Assembly (NCBI RefSeq): GCF_900094565.1
Contig: NZ_FMAF01000007.1
Span: forward strand, 213,767 to 277,766
Source: Martinezella lusitana
GTDB taxonomy: Bacteria > Pseudomonadota > Alphaproteobacteria > Rhizobiales > Rhizobiaceae
Direction of reading: 5' to 3'
DNA length: 64,000 nucleotides
The notes beneath the pieces were generated by a model. It worked only from the letters and a program-made list of their open reading frames with translations. It was not told the origin of the DNA and made no database searches. How positions within the stretch are numbered: the first letter of the stretch is position 1; each line of letters opens with the position of its first letter. The position numbers were made by a program, and so were the translations under genes. This document shows positions 1-8,459 of this stretch, piece by piece.

Positions 1-277
1 GGTCGATACCGCCGGTGACGACGTTGGAACCGCCAGCGATGAGGACGATCGTCAAGCCGATGGCGAGAACGCCCGAGATGGCCGATTGGCCGAGCACGTT
101 GCCGATATTGCCGACGGTCAGGAAGTAGGGTGCCGTCAACGCGAAGATCACCAGGATCGAGGCGAATGCGAGCAGCGAGCCGAAGCGCAGGGTTGCGGCT
201 GCAAGCTTGCTGCCCGATGGCAGCGATCGCCCGGCCGGAGCCTCGGGAAGGGAGGCAAATTGGACATCAGCCGACAT
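1..277 (-). CDS. Sugar-type ABC transporter permease, N-terminal part (cut by window edge)
   Basis: Only about 92 residues are inside the window; the 3' end lies off the left edge. The protein starts with a hydrophilic stretch rich in Ala and Pro, then a first membrane segment around residues 31-50, then a TVGNIGNVLGQ stretch and another hydrophobic segment. This matches the N-terminus of RbsC/XylH-family inner-membrane permeases for ribose- or xylose-type importers. Its ATG lies 11 bp inside the end of the upstream ATPase gene, so the two are probably translationally coupled. Its partners are the ATPase and the Tat-exported binding protein just upstream. Substrate is unknown. Confidence 0.85.
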   Translation of the reverse strand, partial: MSADVQFASLPEAPAGRSLPSGSKLAAATLRFGSLLAFASILVIFALTAPYFLTVGNIGNVLGQSAISGVLAIGLTIVLIAGGSNVVTGGID

Positions 278-1817
278 GGCGCAATCCTTCCACGGCGCCG
301 GTCGATGCCGACAGCACTTCATCCGTTGTGGTCTGTGAGGAAACGAGCTCGCGCGTCAGCCGGCCGCGGAACAGCACGAGGATCCTGTCGGTAATGCCCA
401 CGAGCTCAGGCAGGTCCGACGACAGCACGATCACGCCGGCGCCGCGTGCGGCAAGCTCGCCGATGAGCGAGTAGATCTCCACCTTGGAGCCGATATCGAC
501 ACCGACGGTCGGCTCATCCAGCAGATAGATTTCCGACTGGCGGCTTAGCCATTTGGCGATCGCGACCTTCTGCTGGTTGCCGCCCGAGAGCGTGCGCACC
601 AACGCTTCGCGGCCTGCCGTCTTGATCTGCAGGCGCTTGATTAGCTCGTCGGTATCGCTGCCCTCGCGTTTACGGTCGAGAAAGCCGAAGCGCGTGTAGC
701 GGGAAAGGCTCGATAGCGTGATATTCTCGCGCACGCTGAGATCGAGGCCGACGCCGTGGCCGCGACGATCCTCAGGCACCAGCGCCAGCTGATGGTTGAC
801 AGCCTCGGCTGGACTGCGCGGCTTCAGGGCCTGCGTCTCGATATCGATCTCTCCGCTCGTCGCCGCCTGCAGTCCGAAGAGGGTGCGCACCAGATCCTTC
901 GCCCCGGAGCCGAGCAAGCCGGTGATTCCGAGGATCTCGCCGCGGCGCAGGGTGAAACTGACATCGTGGAAGCGATTGGCTGCCGAGAGATGACGAACCT
1001 TAAGAATTTCGGCGCCGAATTCCACCTGCCGCTTCGGGAACATCTCTCCGATATCGCGCTCGACCATCAGGGTCGCGATCCCGTTGGCCGAGGTCTCGCT
1101 CATGGGCAGGGAGGCGACATCGACGCCGTTGCGGAGCACCGTGACATCGTCGCATAAAGCCTCGATCTCGTTAAGATAGTGCGAGATGTAGATGATGGTC
1201 ACTCCTTCGCTGCGCAGACGGCGGATCAGGCGAAAAAGGATGTCCGCCTCCTGCCGGACCAAAGCAGCGGTCGGCTCGTCGAAGACGAGAAGTTTCGGTT
1301 GGTGCAACAGCGCTCGCGTGAGCTGAACGATCTGCTGCTCGGCTGTCGAGAGCTCGCTGATCAGCGCGTTCTTCGGCAAATCCACGCCGAAATAATTGGC
1401 AAGGATCTCCCGGGCGCGACGTTGCATCGCGCTACGGTCGATAAAGGGCGTGCCGCCGAGGCGCAGCTCCCTGCCGAGGAACAGCGTCTCGCCCACGGTG
1501 AAAGTCGGAACCAGCAGCCGGTCCTGGTGGATAAAGTGAATGCCGAGTTCTTCGCACAGATGCGGCGTCAGCCGATCATAGCCTCGGCCTTCGATTTCGA
1601 TGCGGCCTTCATCCGGCTTGTGCAGGCCGGCAAGAAGCTTGATCAGTGTCGATTTGCCGGCGCCATTCTGCCCGACCAGCCCATGCACGGTACCGCGGCG
1701 TACGGTCAGCGACGCGCCGGCCAGTGCCTGCGCACCGCCGAAGCGCTTCACGATGCCGTCAAAACGGACGACGTGGTCCCGGCTGTCGGCCGCAGGCGCA
1801 GGCTCGGTTGCTGTCAT
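267..1817 (-). CDS. Sugar-type ABC transporter ATP-binding protein (tandem NBDs)
   Basis: A 516-residue protein with two fused nucleotide-binding domains, as in RbsA/XylG/MglA ATPases that energise uptake of monosaccharides and related compounds at the inner membrane. The first domain has Walker A GQNGAGKST and Walker B LLVFDEPT. The second has a degenerate Walker A (GLLGSGAKD), an intact LSGGNQQK signature and YLLDEPTVGVD, the usual asymmetry of this family. The ORF is open 6 codons further, but the ATG at 1817 has a GAGGG sequence upstream while the one at 1835 has none, so I chose 1817. It lies between the binding protein and the permease in one minus-strand operon. Confidence 0.92.
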   Translation of the reverse strand: MTATEPAPAADSRDHVVRFDGIVKRFGGAQALAGASLTVRRGTVHGLVGQNGAGKSTLIKLLAGLHKPDEGRIEIEGRGYDRLTPHLCEELGIHFIHQDRLLVPTFTVGETLFLGRELRLGGTPFIDRSAMQRRAREILANYFGVDLPKNALISELSTAEQQIVQLTRALLHQPKLLVFDEPTAALVRQEADILFRLIRRLRSEGVTIIYISHYLNEIEALCDDVTVLRNGVDVASLPMSETSANGIATLMVERDIGEMFPKRQVEFGAEILKVRHLSAANRFHDVSFTLRRGEILGITGLLGSGAKDLVRTLFGLQAATSGEIDIETQALKPRSPAEAVNHQLALVPEDRRGHGVGLDLSVRENITLSSLSRYTRFGFLDRKREGSDTDELIKRLQIKTAGREALVRTLSGGNQQKVAIAKWLSRQSEIYLLDEPTVGVDIGSKVEIYSLIGELAARGAGVIVLSSDLPELVGITDRILVLFRGRLTRELVSSQTTTDEVLSASTGAVEGLRHVG

Positions 1818-1842
1818 TGGAAAAGGCCCTCGCATTATGCGG

Positions 1843-1868
1843 GGCGATGCGGCGAAAGCCGCATCGCC
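1843..1868 (-). terminator. Intercistronic hairpin between binding protein and ATPase genes
   Basis: A perfect 11-bp inverted repeat closed by a GAAA tetraloop lies 10 bp after the binding-protein stop codon and 25 bp before the ATPase start. There is no U tract. In ABC operons such structures usually stabilise the abundant binding-protein mRNA or cause partial termination, so binding protein exceeds the membrane subunits. That role is inferred; the stem is seen directly. Confidence 0.7.
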
Positions 1869-1878
1869 GGTTCATATG

Positions 1879-2883
1879 TCAGCCGATGCCAAGCTTCTTG
1901 ACGACGTCGGAGACGTTGCTCTTATTGGCCAGAAGAGCAGGCACGTAGGTTTCGTGCGCCAGGGTCTGCCCTGCCAGCAGCTTGGCGACGTTGCGGATGG
2001 CGGTGCGGCCGATTTCTGCCGGTTGCTGGGCCGCATCGGCACCAGCAGGCGAGTTCGGATCGGCGACCAGCTGCAGCACTTCCGGGCTGCCGTCGACGCC
2101 ATAGGTGCGGATTTCCGTGCGGCCTGCGGCGGCAAGAGCCTGCGTGGCGCCGAGCTGGGGAATATCCCAGGCGGACCAGATGGCCTTGATCGAACCCTTC
2201 TCCGGATACTTGTTGAGGATCGCGGTGATCTGGGCGAAGGCGTCCTGAACCGTGTTGGGAATGACGTCCCGTAGCTCGGGTTGAATGATCTTCACCTTCG
2301 GGAAATACTTGACGACATTGACGAGCTGGTCATAGCGGATCGCGCAGGGCGTAACGCCATAGAAGCCGTTGAAAGCGATGATATTGCCTTCGCCGCCGAT
2401 ATCGGAGACGAGCTGCAGCGCCAGATCTTTGCCGATGCCCCAGTTGTCGGATGTGGTGTTGTTGATCGAATTGGTGGACCCGACATCGACGGTCAGGACG
2501 GGAATACCCGCGTCCCGTGCCTTTTTCAGCCAGGGATCGATGACGCTCAAGGTGCCGAGAATCTGGACGATCGCGTCCGGCCGCTGTGCGATCAGTGTCT
2601 GCAATTGCGACACCAGCTTGCCGTCGTTACGACCGGCATCGACGGCGATCGGCGTGCCGCCGAGCTTCTTCACTTCGTCGATCTGGGCATTATAGGCCTG
2701 CAGATCGAAATAGTGGTCGGTTCCCGTTGCGCTGATGGCGATACGCTTGCCTTTTAGAGACAAGGCATCGTCGGCTGCTGCTGCCTTGCTTGAGATCAGC
2801 CCAGCGGTCGCCAGGGCTGCGCCGGCAGCGGTCAGTTTCAAAATGTCCCGGCGCCCAAGGCCGGTCGTTTGCTTATTGTCCAT
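1879..2883 (-). CDS. Periplasmic sugar-binding protein, Tat-exported (PBP type 1)
   Basis: A 334-residue periplasmic binding protein of the RbsB/Peripla_BP_4 family, the ligand-capture subunit of a sugar-type ABC importer. The N-terminus has a twin-arginine motif (GRRDILK, Arg11-Arg12) followed by an Ala-rich hydrophobic stretch, so it is probably exported folded through Tat. The mature domain begins with KGKRIAISATGTDHYFD, typical of the PBP1 fold. The ORF is open 48 codons further upstream, but GAGGA lies 7 bp before the ATG at 2883. It follows the upstream permease gene by 115 bp and precedes the ATPase by 61 bp. Substrate cannot be named from sequence. Confidence 0.9.
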   Translation of the reverse strand: MDNKQTTGLGRRDILKLTAAGAALATAGLISSKAAAADDALSLKGKRIAISATGTDHYFDLQAYNAQIDEVKKLGGTPIAVDAGRNDGKLVSQLQTLIAQRPDAIVQILGTLSVIDPWLKKARDAGIPVLTVDVGSTNSINNTTSDNWGIGKDLALQLVSDIGGEGNIIAFNGFYGVTPCAIRYDQLVNVVKYFPKVKIIQPELRDVIPNTVQDAFAQITAILNKYPEKGSIKAIWSAWDIPQLGATQALAAAGRTEIRTYGVDGSPEVLQLVADPNSPAGADAAQQPAEIGRTAIRNVAKLLAGQTLAHETYVPALLANKSNVSDVVKKLGIG

Positions 2884-2998
2884 TAAAGAATCCTCTCGAG
2901 CAATAGAGCATAAAATAGATAGATTTAGGCGCATTACAGAGGAATGGTTTTCCAAAACACGAGCGGCCGGGGAAATTTCCGTGGGCCGCTTCCGGGGC

Positions 2999-4054
2999 TC
3001 AGCGATCAGGGTTTCTGCCGAGCCCATAGGTTAGCGCCAGTGCACCTACGAGAACTGCGCCCTTGACGAAATCCTGCGTATAGTAAGGGGCATTCAGCAT
3101 GGTGAGCCCGTTCAGCAATACGCCGACGAATACTGCTCCGACGATCGTGCCAAGCACGTTCGGGCGGCGCAGATTGAGGACGGCGTAGCCGATCAACGCG
3201 GCCGCGACGGAATCCATCAGCAGGGAGCCCCCGGAGGAGACGTCGCCGCGCCCGACGCGGGCGGCAATGACGATGCCGCCGAGGGCTGCGAGCACGCCGG
3301 AAATCACATAAGCAAATGTCTTCAGCCGCGTTGTCGAAGCGCCGGCGAGCCGGGTGGCGAGTTCGTTGCCGCCGGTGGCGAAGAGCAGCCGGCCGATGCG
3401 GGTCCGCTCGGTCAGTACGAAAAGCACGATGGCGACGACCGCCATCAACACGACGGCGACTGGCAGGATGGAAAAGAGATTGTAGCGGCCGATCAGAAGG
3501 AAGGATGGATCAAAGGCGCCCGTCGCCTTCGAGCCGTCCGGCAGCACCATGCCGGTCGAAATCGAGCGTCCAGCCGTCGGGATCAATTGCAGGCCCGAAA
3601 GAAGGAACATCACTGCGAGCGTGGCGAGCAGATCCGGCACGCGCAGGCGCACGATGAGGAAGGCGTTGACGAGGCCGATCACGGCGCCGAAGGTCAGCAC
3701 CAGAGGCACGGTTGCGAGAGCGTCCAGGTGCCAGACGATCATGGCATAGCTTGCCGCCATGACGCTGGAGGCGGCAATCGCGCCGATGGACAGGTCGAAA
3801 CCGCCGACGGCAAGGGTGACCGTGACGCCGGCGGCGAGGACCGCAACAACAGACACGGCCTGCAGGATACTCATGAGATTTGCGATCGTGATGAAGGCGG
3901 GCTGTGCCGCGGTAAAGCCGACCAGCATGGCCAGGAGCAGGAGGAACACTGCGCCCGCGCGGAGATGGTGGCCGACTACAGCAAGGCGGCCTTTGACGCC
4001 GCGGCCGTCCTGTGCGGCCGCAGCCGCAAATCTGTCGTCATCGATCGTTGTCAT
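2999..4054 (-). CDS. Sugar-type ABC transporter permease
   Basis: A 351-residue polytopic inner-membrane protein of the RbsC family (BPD_transp_2). Hydrophobic segments run from about residue 33 to the C-terminus. The family motif region GGFDLSIGAIAA near residue 105 and the VAAALIGYAVLNLRRPN loop near residue 285, the region that contacts the ATPase, are visible. It overlaps the upstream ATPase by 4 bp (ATGA), a sign of translational coupling. Together with that ATPase it forms the second transporter set of the locus. Its binding protein is either the Tat-exported one downstream or the divergent one at 5770-6813. Confidence 0.92.
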   Translation of the reverse strand: MTTIDDDRFAAAAAQDGRGVKGRLAVVGHHLRAGAVFLLLLAMLVGFTAAQPAFITIANLMSILQAVSVVAVLAAGVTVTLAVGGFDLSIGAIAASSVMAASYAMIVWHLDALATVPLVLTFGAVIGLVNAFLIVRLRVPDLLATLAVMFLLSGLQLIPTAGRSISTGMVLPDGSKATGAFDPSFLLIGRYNLFSILPVAVVLMAVVAIVLFVLTERTRIGRLLFATGGNELATRLAGASTTRLKTFAYVISGVLAALGGIVIAARVGRGDVSSGGSLLMDSVAAALIGYAVLNLRRPNVLGTIVGAVFVGVLLNGLTMLNAPYYTQDFVKGAVLVGALALTYGLGRNPDR

Positions 4055-5535
4055 GCGGAAATGCCCTCAATGGCTGCGGAAATTGTTTTGTTGCCAGCGA
4101 TGGGGCGCAGCACGTGGTGATCCATCGTGAGAATGCGATCGGCGACCTCGTAGGCTTCCTCCGGGTCGGAGGTGGCAATCAACGTCGCGCGGTCGCTGCG
4201 CGCACGGATCGCCTTTATGATGTCCTGCCGCGCGCCGACATCGACCCCCTGAAAGGGTTCGTCGAGCAGCAGGAGCGGGCATGGTTCCGCCTCCCAGCGC
4301 GCGATGACGGCCTTTTGCTGGTTGCCGCCGGACAAGGTCCAGATAGAGGCTTGCGGACCCGCTGCCTTGATGCCAAGGCGCGAAATCGCCTTTTCCGCCT
4401 CGCGCCGCTCACGGCCGCCGAGCAGGAAGCCATGGGGATACCATTTGTCGAGATGCGGCAGGCTGATCGTCGCCGCCAGGGAGGAGCCCGGCCAGGCATC
4501 CGGCATGAGCGAAGAGCGATGGCGATCCTCTCCTGCCATGGCGACGCCGGCTGCGACTGCCTCGCCAGGCGAGCGAGGCCGATAAGGTCGTCCGTTGAGC
4601 AGCATATCGCCCCCGGCCAACCGGGTGGTGCCGAAGATCGCCGCCAGCAACCGGCTTTTTCCGGCCCCGAGTACGCCGGTCACGGCAACCACTTCGCCGG
4701 CATGAAGGCTGAGGTCGAAGGCTTCGCTTTGCGAAAATAGCCGCGTGCCGCGCATTTCAAAGACCGCCGGGCCCGTGGCCTGCCGCACATCGGGGCGCGC
4801 GCTATCCAGCCTGCGGCCGATCATCGCTTCGATAGCGGCAGAAAAGTCGATCGGCCGGGAAACGCTGCCGACCACCCGTCCGCCGCGCATGACCAGCGCG
4901 CGATCGGCTATAGCCTCCAGATCCGCCGTCCGATGCGAGATATAGAGGATCGCCAGACCCTGAGCACGCAGCCGCAGGAGGACATCGAAGAGCCTCCGGC
5001 TTTCGGTTCCCGATAGACTGGCTGTGGGTTCGTCGAGGATCAGCAGTTCTGCCTTGTTGGCCAAGGCGCGCGCGATTGCCACGAGCTGGCGGTCGGCTGC
5101 CGAGATATCGCCGAAATCACGATCGAGCGGCAGTGAGAAGCCGGCTGCGTCCAGCATTGCCTTGGCCTCGCGCCGAACGCTCTTGCGCGAGACGAAGAAG
5201 GGTGTTCCGCGCTCGGCGAACCGGTTGAGCAGCAGAACATCGGCGACGGTCAGTCCGGCAGGACCGATGAGATCCGTCGATTGATGGACGGTGACGACAC
5301 CCGCCCGAGCCGCTTCAGAAGGGCTTCTGGGCAAGAACGGTTGCCCGTTGAGCCGGATCGTGCCGCCGTCTGCGGCAAACACGCCCGACAGAATCTTGAC
5401 CAGCGTCGATTTTCCAGCGCCGTTGGCACCCATCAGCGCGACGATCTCTCCGCGCTCGATCGCAAAGCGCGCGGCATCGACGGCGCGTGTCGAGCCGAAG
5501 CTATGCGTAATATTGGAGACGTCAAGAAGCGCCAT
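4051..5535 (-). CDS. Sugar-type ABC transporter ATP-binding protein (tandem NBDs)
   Basis: A 494-residue tandem nucleotide-binding-domain ATPase of the RbsA/MglA type. The first domain has Walker A GANGAGKST and LLILDEPTAS. The second has GVLGAGKSR, LSGGNQQK and LLLLDEPFQGVDVGA; both Walker A lysines are kept here, unlike in the other ATPase of this locus. It is the first gene of the minus-strand operon and reads away from the binding protein at 5770, with a shared 234-bp control region. The start at 5535 gives the standard N-terminus MALLDVSNITHSFGS. Confidence 0.92.
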   Translation of the reverse strand: MALLDVSNITHSFGSTRAVDAARFAIERGEIVALMGANGAGKSTLVKILSGVFAADGGTIRLNGQPFLPRSPSEAARAGVVTVHQSTDLIGPAGLTVADVLLLNRFAERGTPFFVSRKSVRREAKAMLDAAGFSLPLDRDFGDISAADRQLVAIARALANKAELLILDEPTASLSGTESRRLFDVLLRLRAQGLAILYISHRTADLEAIADRALVMRGGRVVGSVSRPIDFSAAIEAMIGRRLDSARPDVRQATGPAVFEMRGTRLFSQSEAFDLSLHAGEVVAVTGVLGAGKSRLLAAIFGTTRLAGGDMLLNGRPYRPRSPGEAVAAGVAMAGEDRHRSSLMPDAWPGSSLAATISLPHLDKWYPHGFLLGGRERREAEKAISRLGIKAAGPQASIWTLSGGNQQKAVIARWEAEPCPLLLLDEPFQGVDVGARQDIIKAIRARSDRATLIATSDPEEAYEVADRILTMDHHVLRPIAGNKTISAAIEGISA

Positions 5536-5769
5536 TCAGAGGGATCCGGGTTCCTGTTCGAGCGCTGATAGTGCGCAGCATGGCCACCGGATTTCCAGGC
5601 AAGCCCTTGCCCTGAAGGCCTGCCGAGGCGAACAAAGAATCTCAGAAGGCCGCGAAATTCGGATGATTTACTCTACTAAAAACATAGAGATTATATCTAA
5701 TAATTTCATGCGTCGCAGGGTTGGCATTCCGTCAGACGACGCTTCCGATTGATCACGAGGATCGCGACG
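5536..5769. promoter_or_regulatory. Divergent control region of the double ABC locus
   Basis: The 234 bp between two divergent operons hold an AT-rich tract near 5660-5710, unlike the surrounding GC-rich DNA, and a GAGG ribosome-binding site before the plus-strand start at 5770. No operator could be recognised and no regulator gene is adjacent. Promoters for both directions are expected here by position only. Confidence 0.5.
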
Positions 5770-6813
5770 ATGAAATCCCTTCCGCGGCTTGCCCTGTCAG
5801 CCGCCATTCCGCTCTTTTTCACGCAAGCAGCAATGGCCGGCGGCGTGAGCGGCGCTCCTGCTCCCTTCGACAAGGGCGGCGTCAAGATCGCTCTCATCAG
5901 CTACATTTCCGCCGGCGACTTCTTTCAGGCCTATCAGGCCGGCGCCGAAGCCCAGGCCAAGGCGCTCGACATCGATCTGCGCGTCTTCCCGGGACGTCAG
6001 GATGCCGCCGAACAGCGTGAGCAGATCCTGCAGGCGATCAACCTCGGTGTCTCGGGCATCGTCATCGATCACGGCCTGCCGGAATCGCTCGGTGACGTCG
6101 TGGAACAGGCGCTCGACAAGGGCATCAAGGTCGTCGCCTTCGACGTCAATCTCAACAATCCGAAGATCCCGCAGGTCGAGCAGAGCGACCACGAGCTTGC
6201 CGATCTCGCCTTGAAGCAGGTCGTCAAGGATAATGGCAGCAGCTTCAAGGCGGGCTATGTCTATGTCGCAGGCTTTGCGCCGCTCGACCGCCGCAATGAA
6301 GTCTGGGAGACGTTCAAGTCACAAAATACTGGTGTGGTCGAAAAGGCCAGCTTCGGCAATGTCAGCGATACGACGGCAACCTCCACGGCCGACCAGGCAA
6401 AGGCGGCGTTGATAGCAAATCCCGACATCACTGTCGTCTTCGCCCCCTATGACGAATTTGCCCGTGGCGTGAAGCTTGCGGCCAACGATCTCGGCATCGG
6501 GAGCAAGCTGAAGATCTATTCGGCTGACGTTTCCACCGCCGACATTCAGGAGATCATCGAGCCGGGCAGCCCCTGGGTTGCGACCGTCGCGACCAATCCG
6601 GCCGTTGTCGGCGCCGTCTCCATTCGCGCCGCCGCCCTGCAGGTCGCCGGTCAGGATGTTCCGCATCAGATCACCGTCAAGCCGACGCTCCTGACCCAGG
6701 AGGGACTGCGCACCGCCGGTGTCAAGACGATCGAGGAGCTGGCGCAGAAGGTTCCGGCGTTCAGCACGAGCGACGCGGTGACCGCCACCTGGATCCCGGA
6801 CAAGCTTTTCTAA
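5770..6813 (+). CDS. Periplasmic sugar-binding protein (PBP type 1), Sec-exported
   Basis: A 347-residue binding protein of the Peripla_BP_4/RbsB family. It has a Sec signal peptide (MKSLPRLALSAAIPLFF, cleavage after AMA), then GGVKIALISYISAGDFFQAY, the first strand of the PBP1 fold with its ligand loop. GAGG lies 9 bp before this ATG; the ATG 7 codons upstream lacks such a site. It is transcribed divergently from the ATPase/permease operon and is followed by the flavin oxidoreductase gene, so it may deliver that enzyme's substrate to the importer. Its sequence differs clearly from the Tat-exported paralogue, which suggests different ligands. Confidence 0.9.
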   Translation: MKSLPRLALSAAIPLFFTQAAMAGGVSGAPAPFDKGGVKIALISYISAGDFFQAYQAGAEAQAKALDIDLRVFPGRQDAAEQREQILQAINLGVSGIVIDHGLPESLGDVVEQALDKGIKVVAFDVNLNNPKIPQVEQSDHELADLALKQVVKDNGSSFKAGYVYVAGFAPLDRRNEVWETFKSQNTGVVEKASFGNVSDTTATSTADQAKAALIANPDITVVFAPYDEFARGVKLAANDLGIGSKLKIYSADVSTADIQEIIEPGSPWVATVATNPAVVGAVSIRAAALQVAGQDVPHQITVKPTLLTQEGLRTAGVKTIEELAQKVPAFSTSDAVTATWIPDKLF

Positions 6814-6830
6814 GCTGCCTGCCTCGATTT

Positions 6831-6858
6831 GCCGGCGGGATCACGAGACCCCGCCGGC
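6831..6858 (+). terminator. Hairpin between binding protein and flavin oxidoreductase genes
   Basis: A 9-bp GC-rich inverted repeat (GCCGGCGGG / CCCGCCGGC) starts 17 bp after the stop of the binding-protein gene and ends 26 bp before the next start. It lacks a U tract. Like the hairpin at 1843, it probably caps the binding-protein mRNA or partially terminates transcription. Confidence 0.65.
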
Positions 6859-6884
6859 TCATGTCATAGAATCGGAGTGATATC

Positions 6885-8090
6885 ATGAGCCAGTCCAACG
6901 TCGTCTTCGCGAGCAATCGGAATACCACGCGAGAGGATCTCTTTGCCAGGGCCGAGGAAATTGCAGCTGACCTTTCGAAACGCGCCGCCGAGCTGGACCG
7001 TGAAGGCCAGCCGCCGCTTGGCGAAATCGTCAAGCTCAAGAATGCGGGATTGCTGAATGCGCTGCATGCGCCGCAGATCGGCGGCGGTGGTCTCGATTGG
7101 GTTGATGGCCTGCGTTTGACCCGCATCCTCGCCCGCGGCGAAAGCTCCATCGGCCAGCTTCTCGGCTATCATTTCGTCAACAGCCAATATGTCTACTGGG
7201 CCTTCGACGAGGCGCGCGCACAGGAGCTCGGCAGCAAGACGGTGGCTAACAGCCTCTATTGGGGCGCGGCCGTCAATCCGCGCGATCCCGGCCTCGTGCT
7301 GACGCGGCGCGGCAACGGCTATGTCCTGAACGGCCGCAAATCCTTCTCCACGGCGGCGCACGTCTCCGACTATATCAACGCCAATGCCGCCCTCGACGAC
7401 AAGATCGTCGGCTTTGCCGTTCCGACCAATCGCGCGGGTTACAAGGCCAATGACGATTGGGATAATTTCGGCCAGCGCCTTTCCGATAGCGGCAGCGTCG
7501 AATTCCATGATTTCCCTGTTTATGAGGAGGATCTGGACAAGGTCGCAACGACCGGCGATGCCGCTCCCGTCTTGGCTACGTTCAACACGCCGCTCATTCA
7601 GCTTGTTTTCGTGAACTTTTATCTCGGGACCGCCGAAGGCGCGTTGCGCGAGGCGGTCGATTATGTCCGCACGACGACGCGGCCTTGGGTGACCTCAGGC
7701 GTCGAGCGGGCGGCCGACGATCCTTATATCCTCGAGCGCGTTGGCGAGCTGACCGCCGCCTTGAAGGCGTCTGCGGCCCTAGCCGATAGCGCCGCCGCTG
7801 TCGTTCAGGCCAATCTTGCCAAGGGTCATAAGGCGACCGCGCGAGAACGCGGCGAGGCTGCGGCCGAAGCCTATGCGGCGAAGGTCCATGCCACGCATGT
7901 TTCTCTTGATGTGACTGCCCGCGTTTTCGAGCTCACCGGCGCGCGTTCGACAGCTGAGAAATATCGCTTCGACCGTTTCTGGCGTAATGTGCGGACCCAC
8001 ACGCTGCACGATCCGGTCTTCTACAAGGCAAGGGAAGTCGGAGAATTCGTTCTCAACGACACGATCCCCGAGGTCAGTCTCTACAGCTGA
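6885..8090 (+). CDS. Acyl-CoA dehydrogenase-fold flavin oxidoreductase, SfnB/DszC-like
   Basis: A 401-residue protein with the acyl-CoA dehydrogenase fold: a helical N-terminal domain (residues about 10-125), a beta domain with NGRKSFSTAAHVSDY, and a C-terminal helical bundle ending in RFWRNVRTHTLHDP. That last motif is characteristic of DszC, SfnB and related reduced-flavin-dependent monooxygenases, not of true acyl-CoA dehydrogenases. Known members desulfurise or oxidise organosulfur and aromatic compounds using FMNH2 and O2. It follows the binding protein on the same strand, so I infer catabolism of the imported compound. A flavin reductase partner is not seen nearby. The exact reaction is unknown. 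Confidence 0.8.
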   Translation: MSQSNVVFASNRNTTREDLFARAEEIAADLSKRAAELDREGQPPLGEIVKLKNAGLLNALHAPQIGGGGLDWVDGLRLTRILARGESSIGQLLGYHFVNSQYVYWAFDEARAQELGSKTVANSLYWGAAVNPRDPGLVLTRRGNGYVLNGRKSFSTAAHVSDYINANAALDDKIVGFAVPTNRAGYKANDDWDNFGQRLSDSGSVEFHDFPVYEEDLDKVATTGDAAPVLATFNTPLIQLVFVNFYLGTAEGALREAVDYVRTTTRPWVTSGVERAADDPYILERVGELTAALKASAALADSAAAVVQANLAKGHKATARERGEAAAEAYAAKVHATHVSLDVTARVFELTGARSTAEKYRFDRFWRNVRTHTLHDPVFYKAREVGEFVLNDTIPEVSLYS

Positions 8091-8459
8091 ATACACATGG
8101 TTATGGGGTATTTCCCCGTGTGAGCGAAGCGCTGTTTACAGAGAGTTTTACAGTGCTTTGTTTGTTTCTCGCATATCTCTGATGCGGCCTGCTTACGTCG
8201 GCAGGCCTCATTCGGCTGGCGAATGGCTTCGCATGTGCCAGACCCGCGATTCCACCGTCGGACGATCTCCGATCCGATTCTCTCATGTCATCCAAATAGA
8301 GCCGAATTCGGCAAGTCAGGCCACGCGGCTACAGAGCCGCGAATGTGCTTGCTTTGAATCCGCGGGCTCTGTTGAGGATCAGTCCGATTCCGGATGAGAT
8401 CGTGATATCGTTGACGTCCGCAACAACGTGACGAAAATCGTGGTAAGTGAGACAAGGAC
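8091..8459. other. Gene-poor spacer with one hairpin
   Basis: No supported gene. A 7-bp perfect stem with a 4-base loop (CGCGGCT acag AGCCGCG) lies at 8324-8341 with no U tract after it. No recognisable promoter was found for the dehydrogenase gene that follows. Confidence 0.5.
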
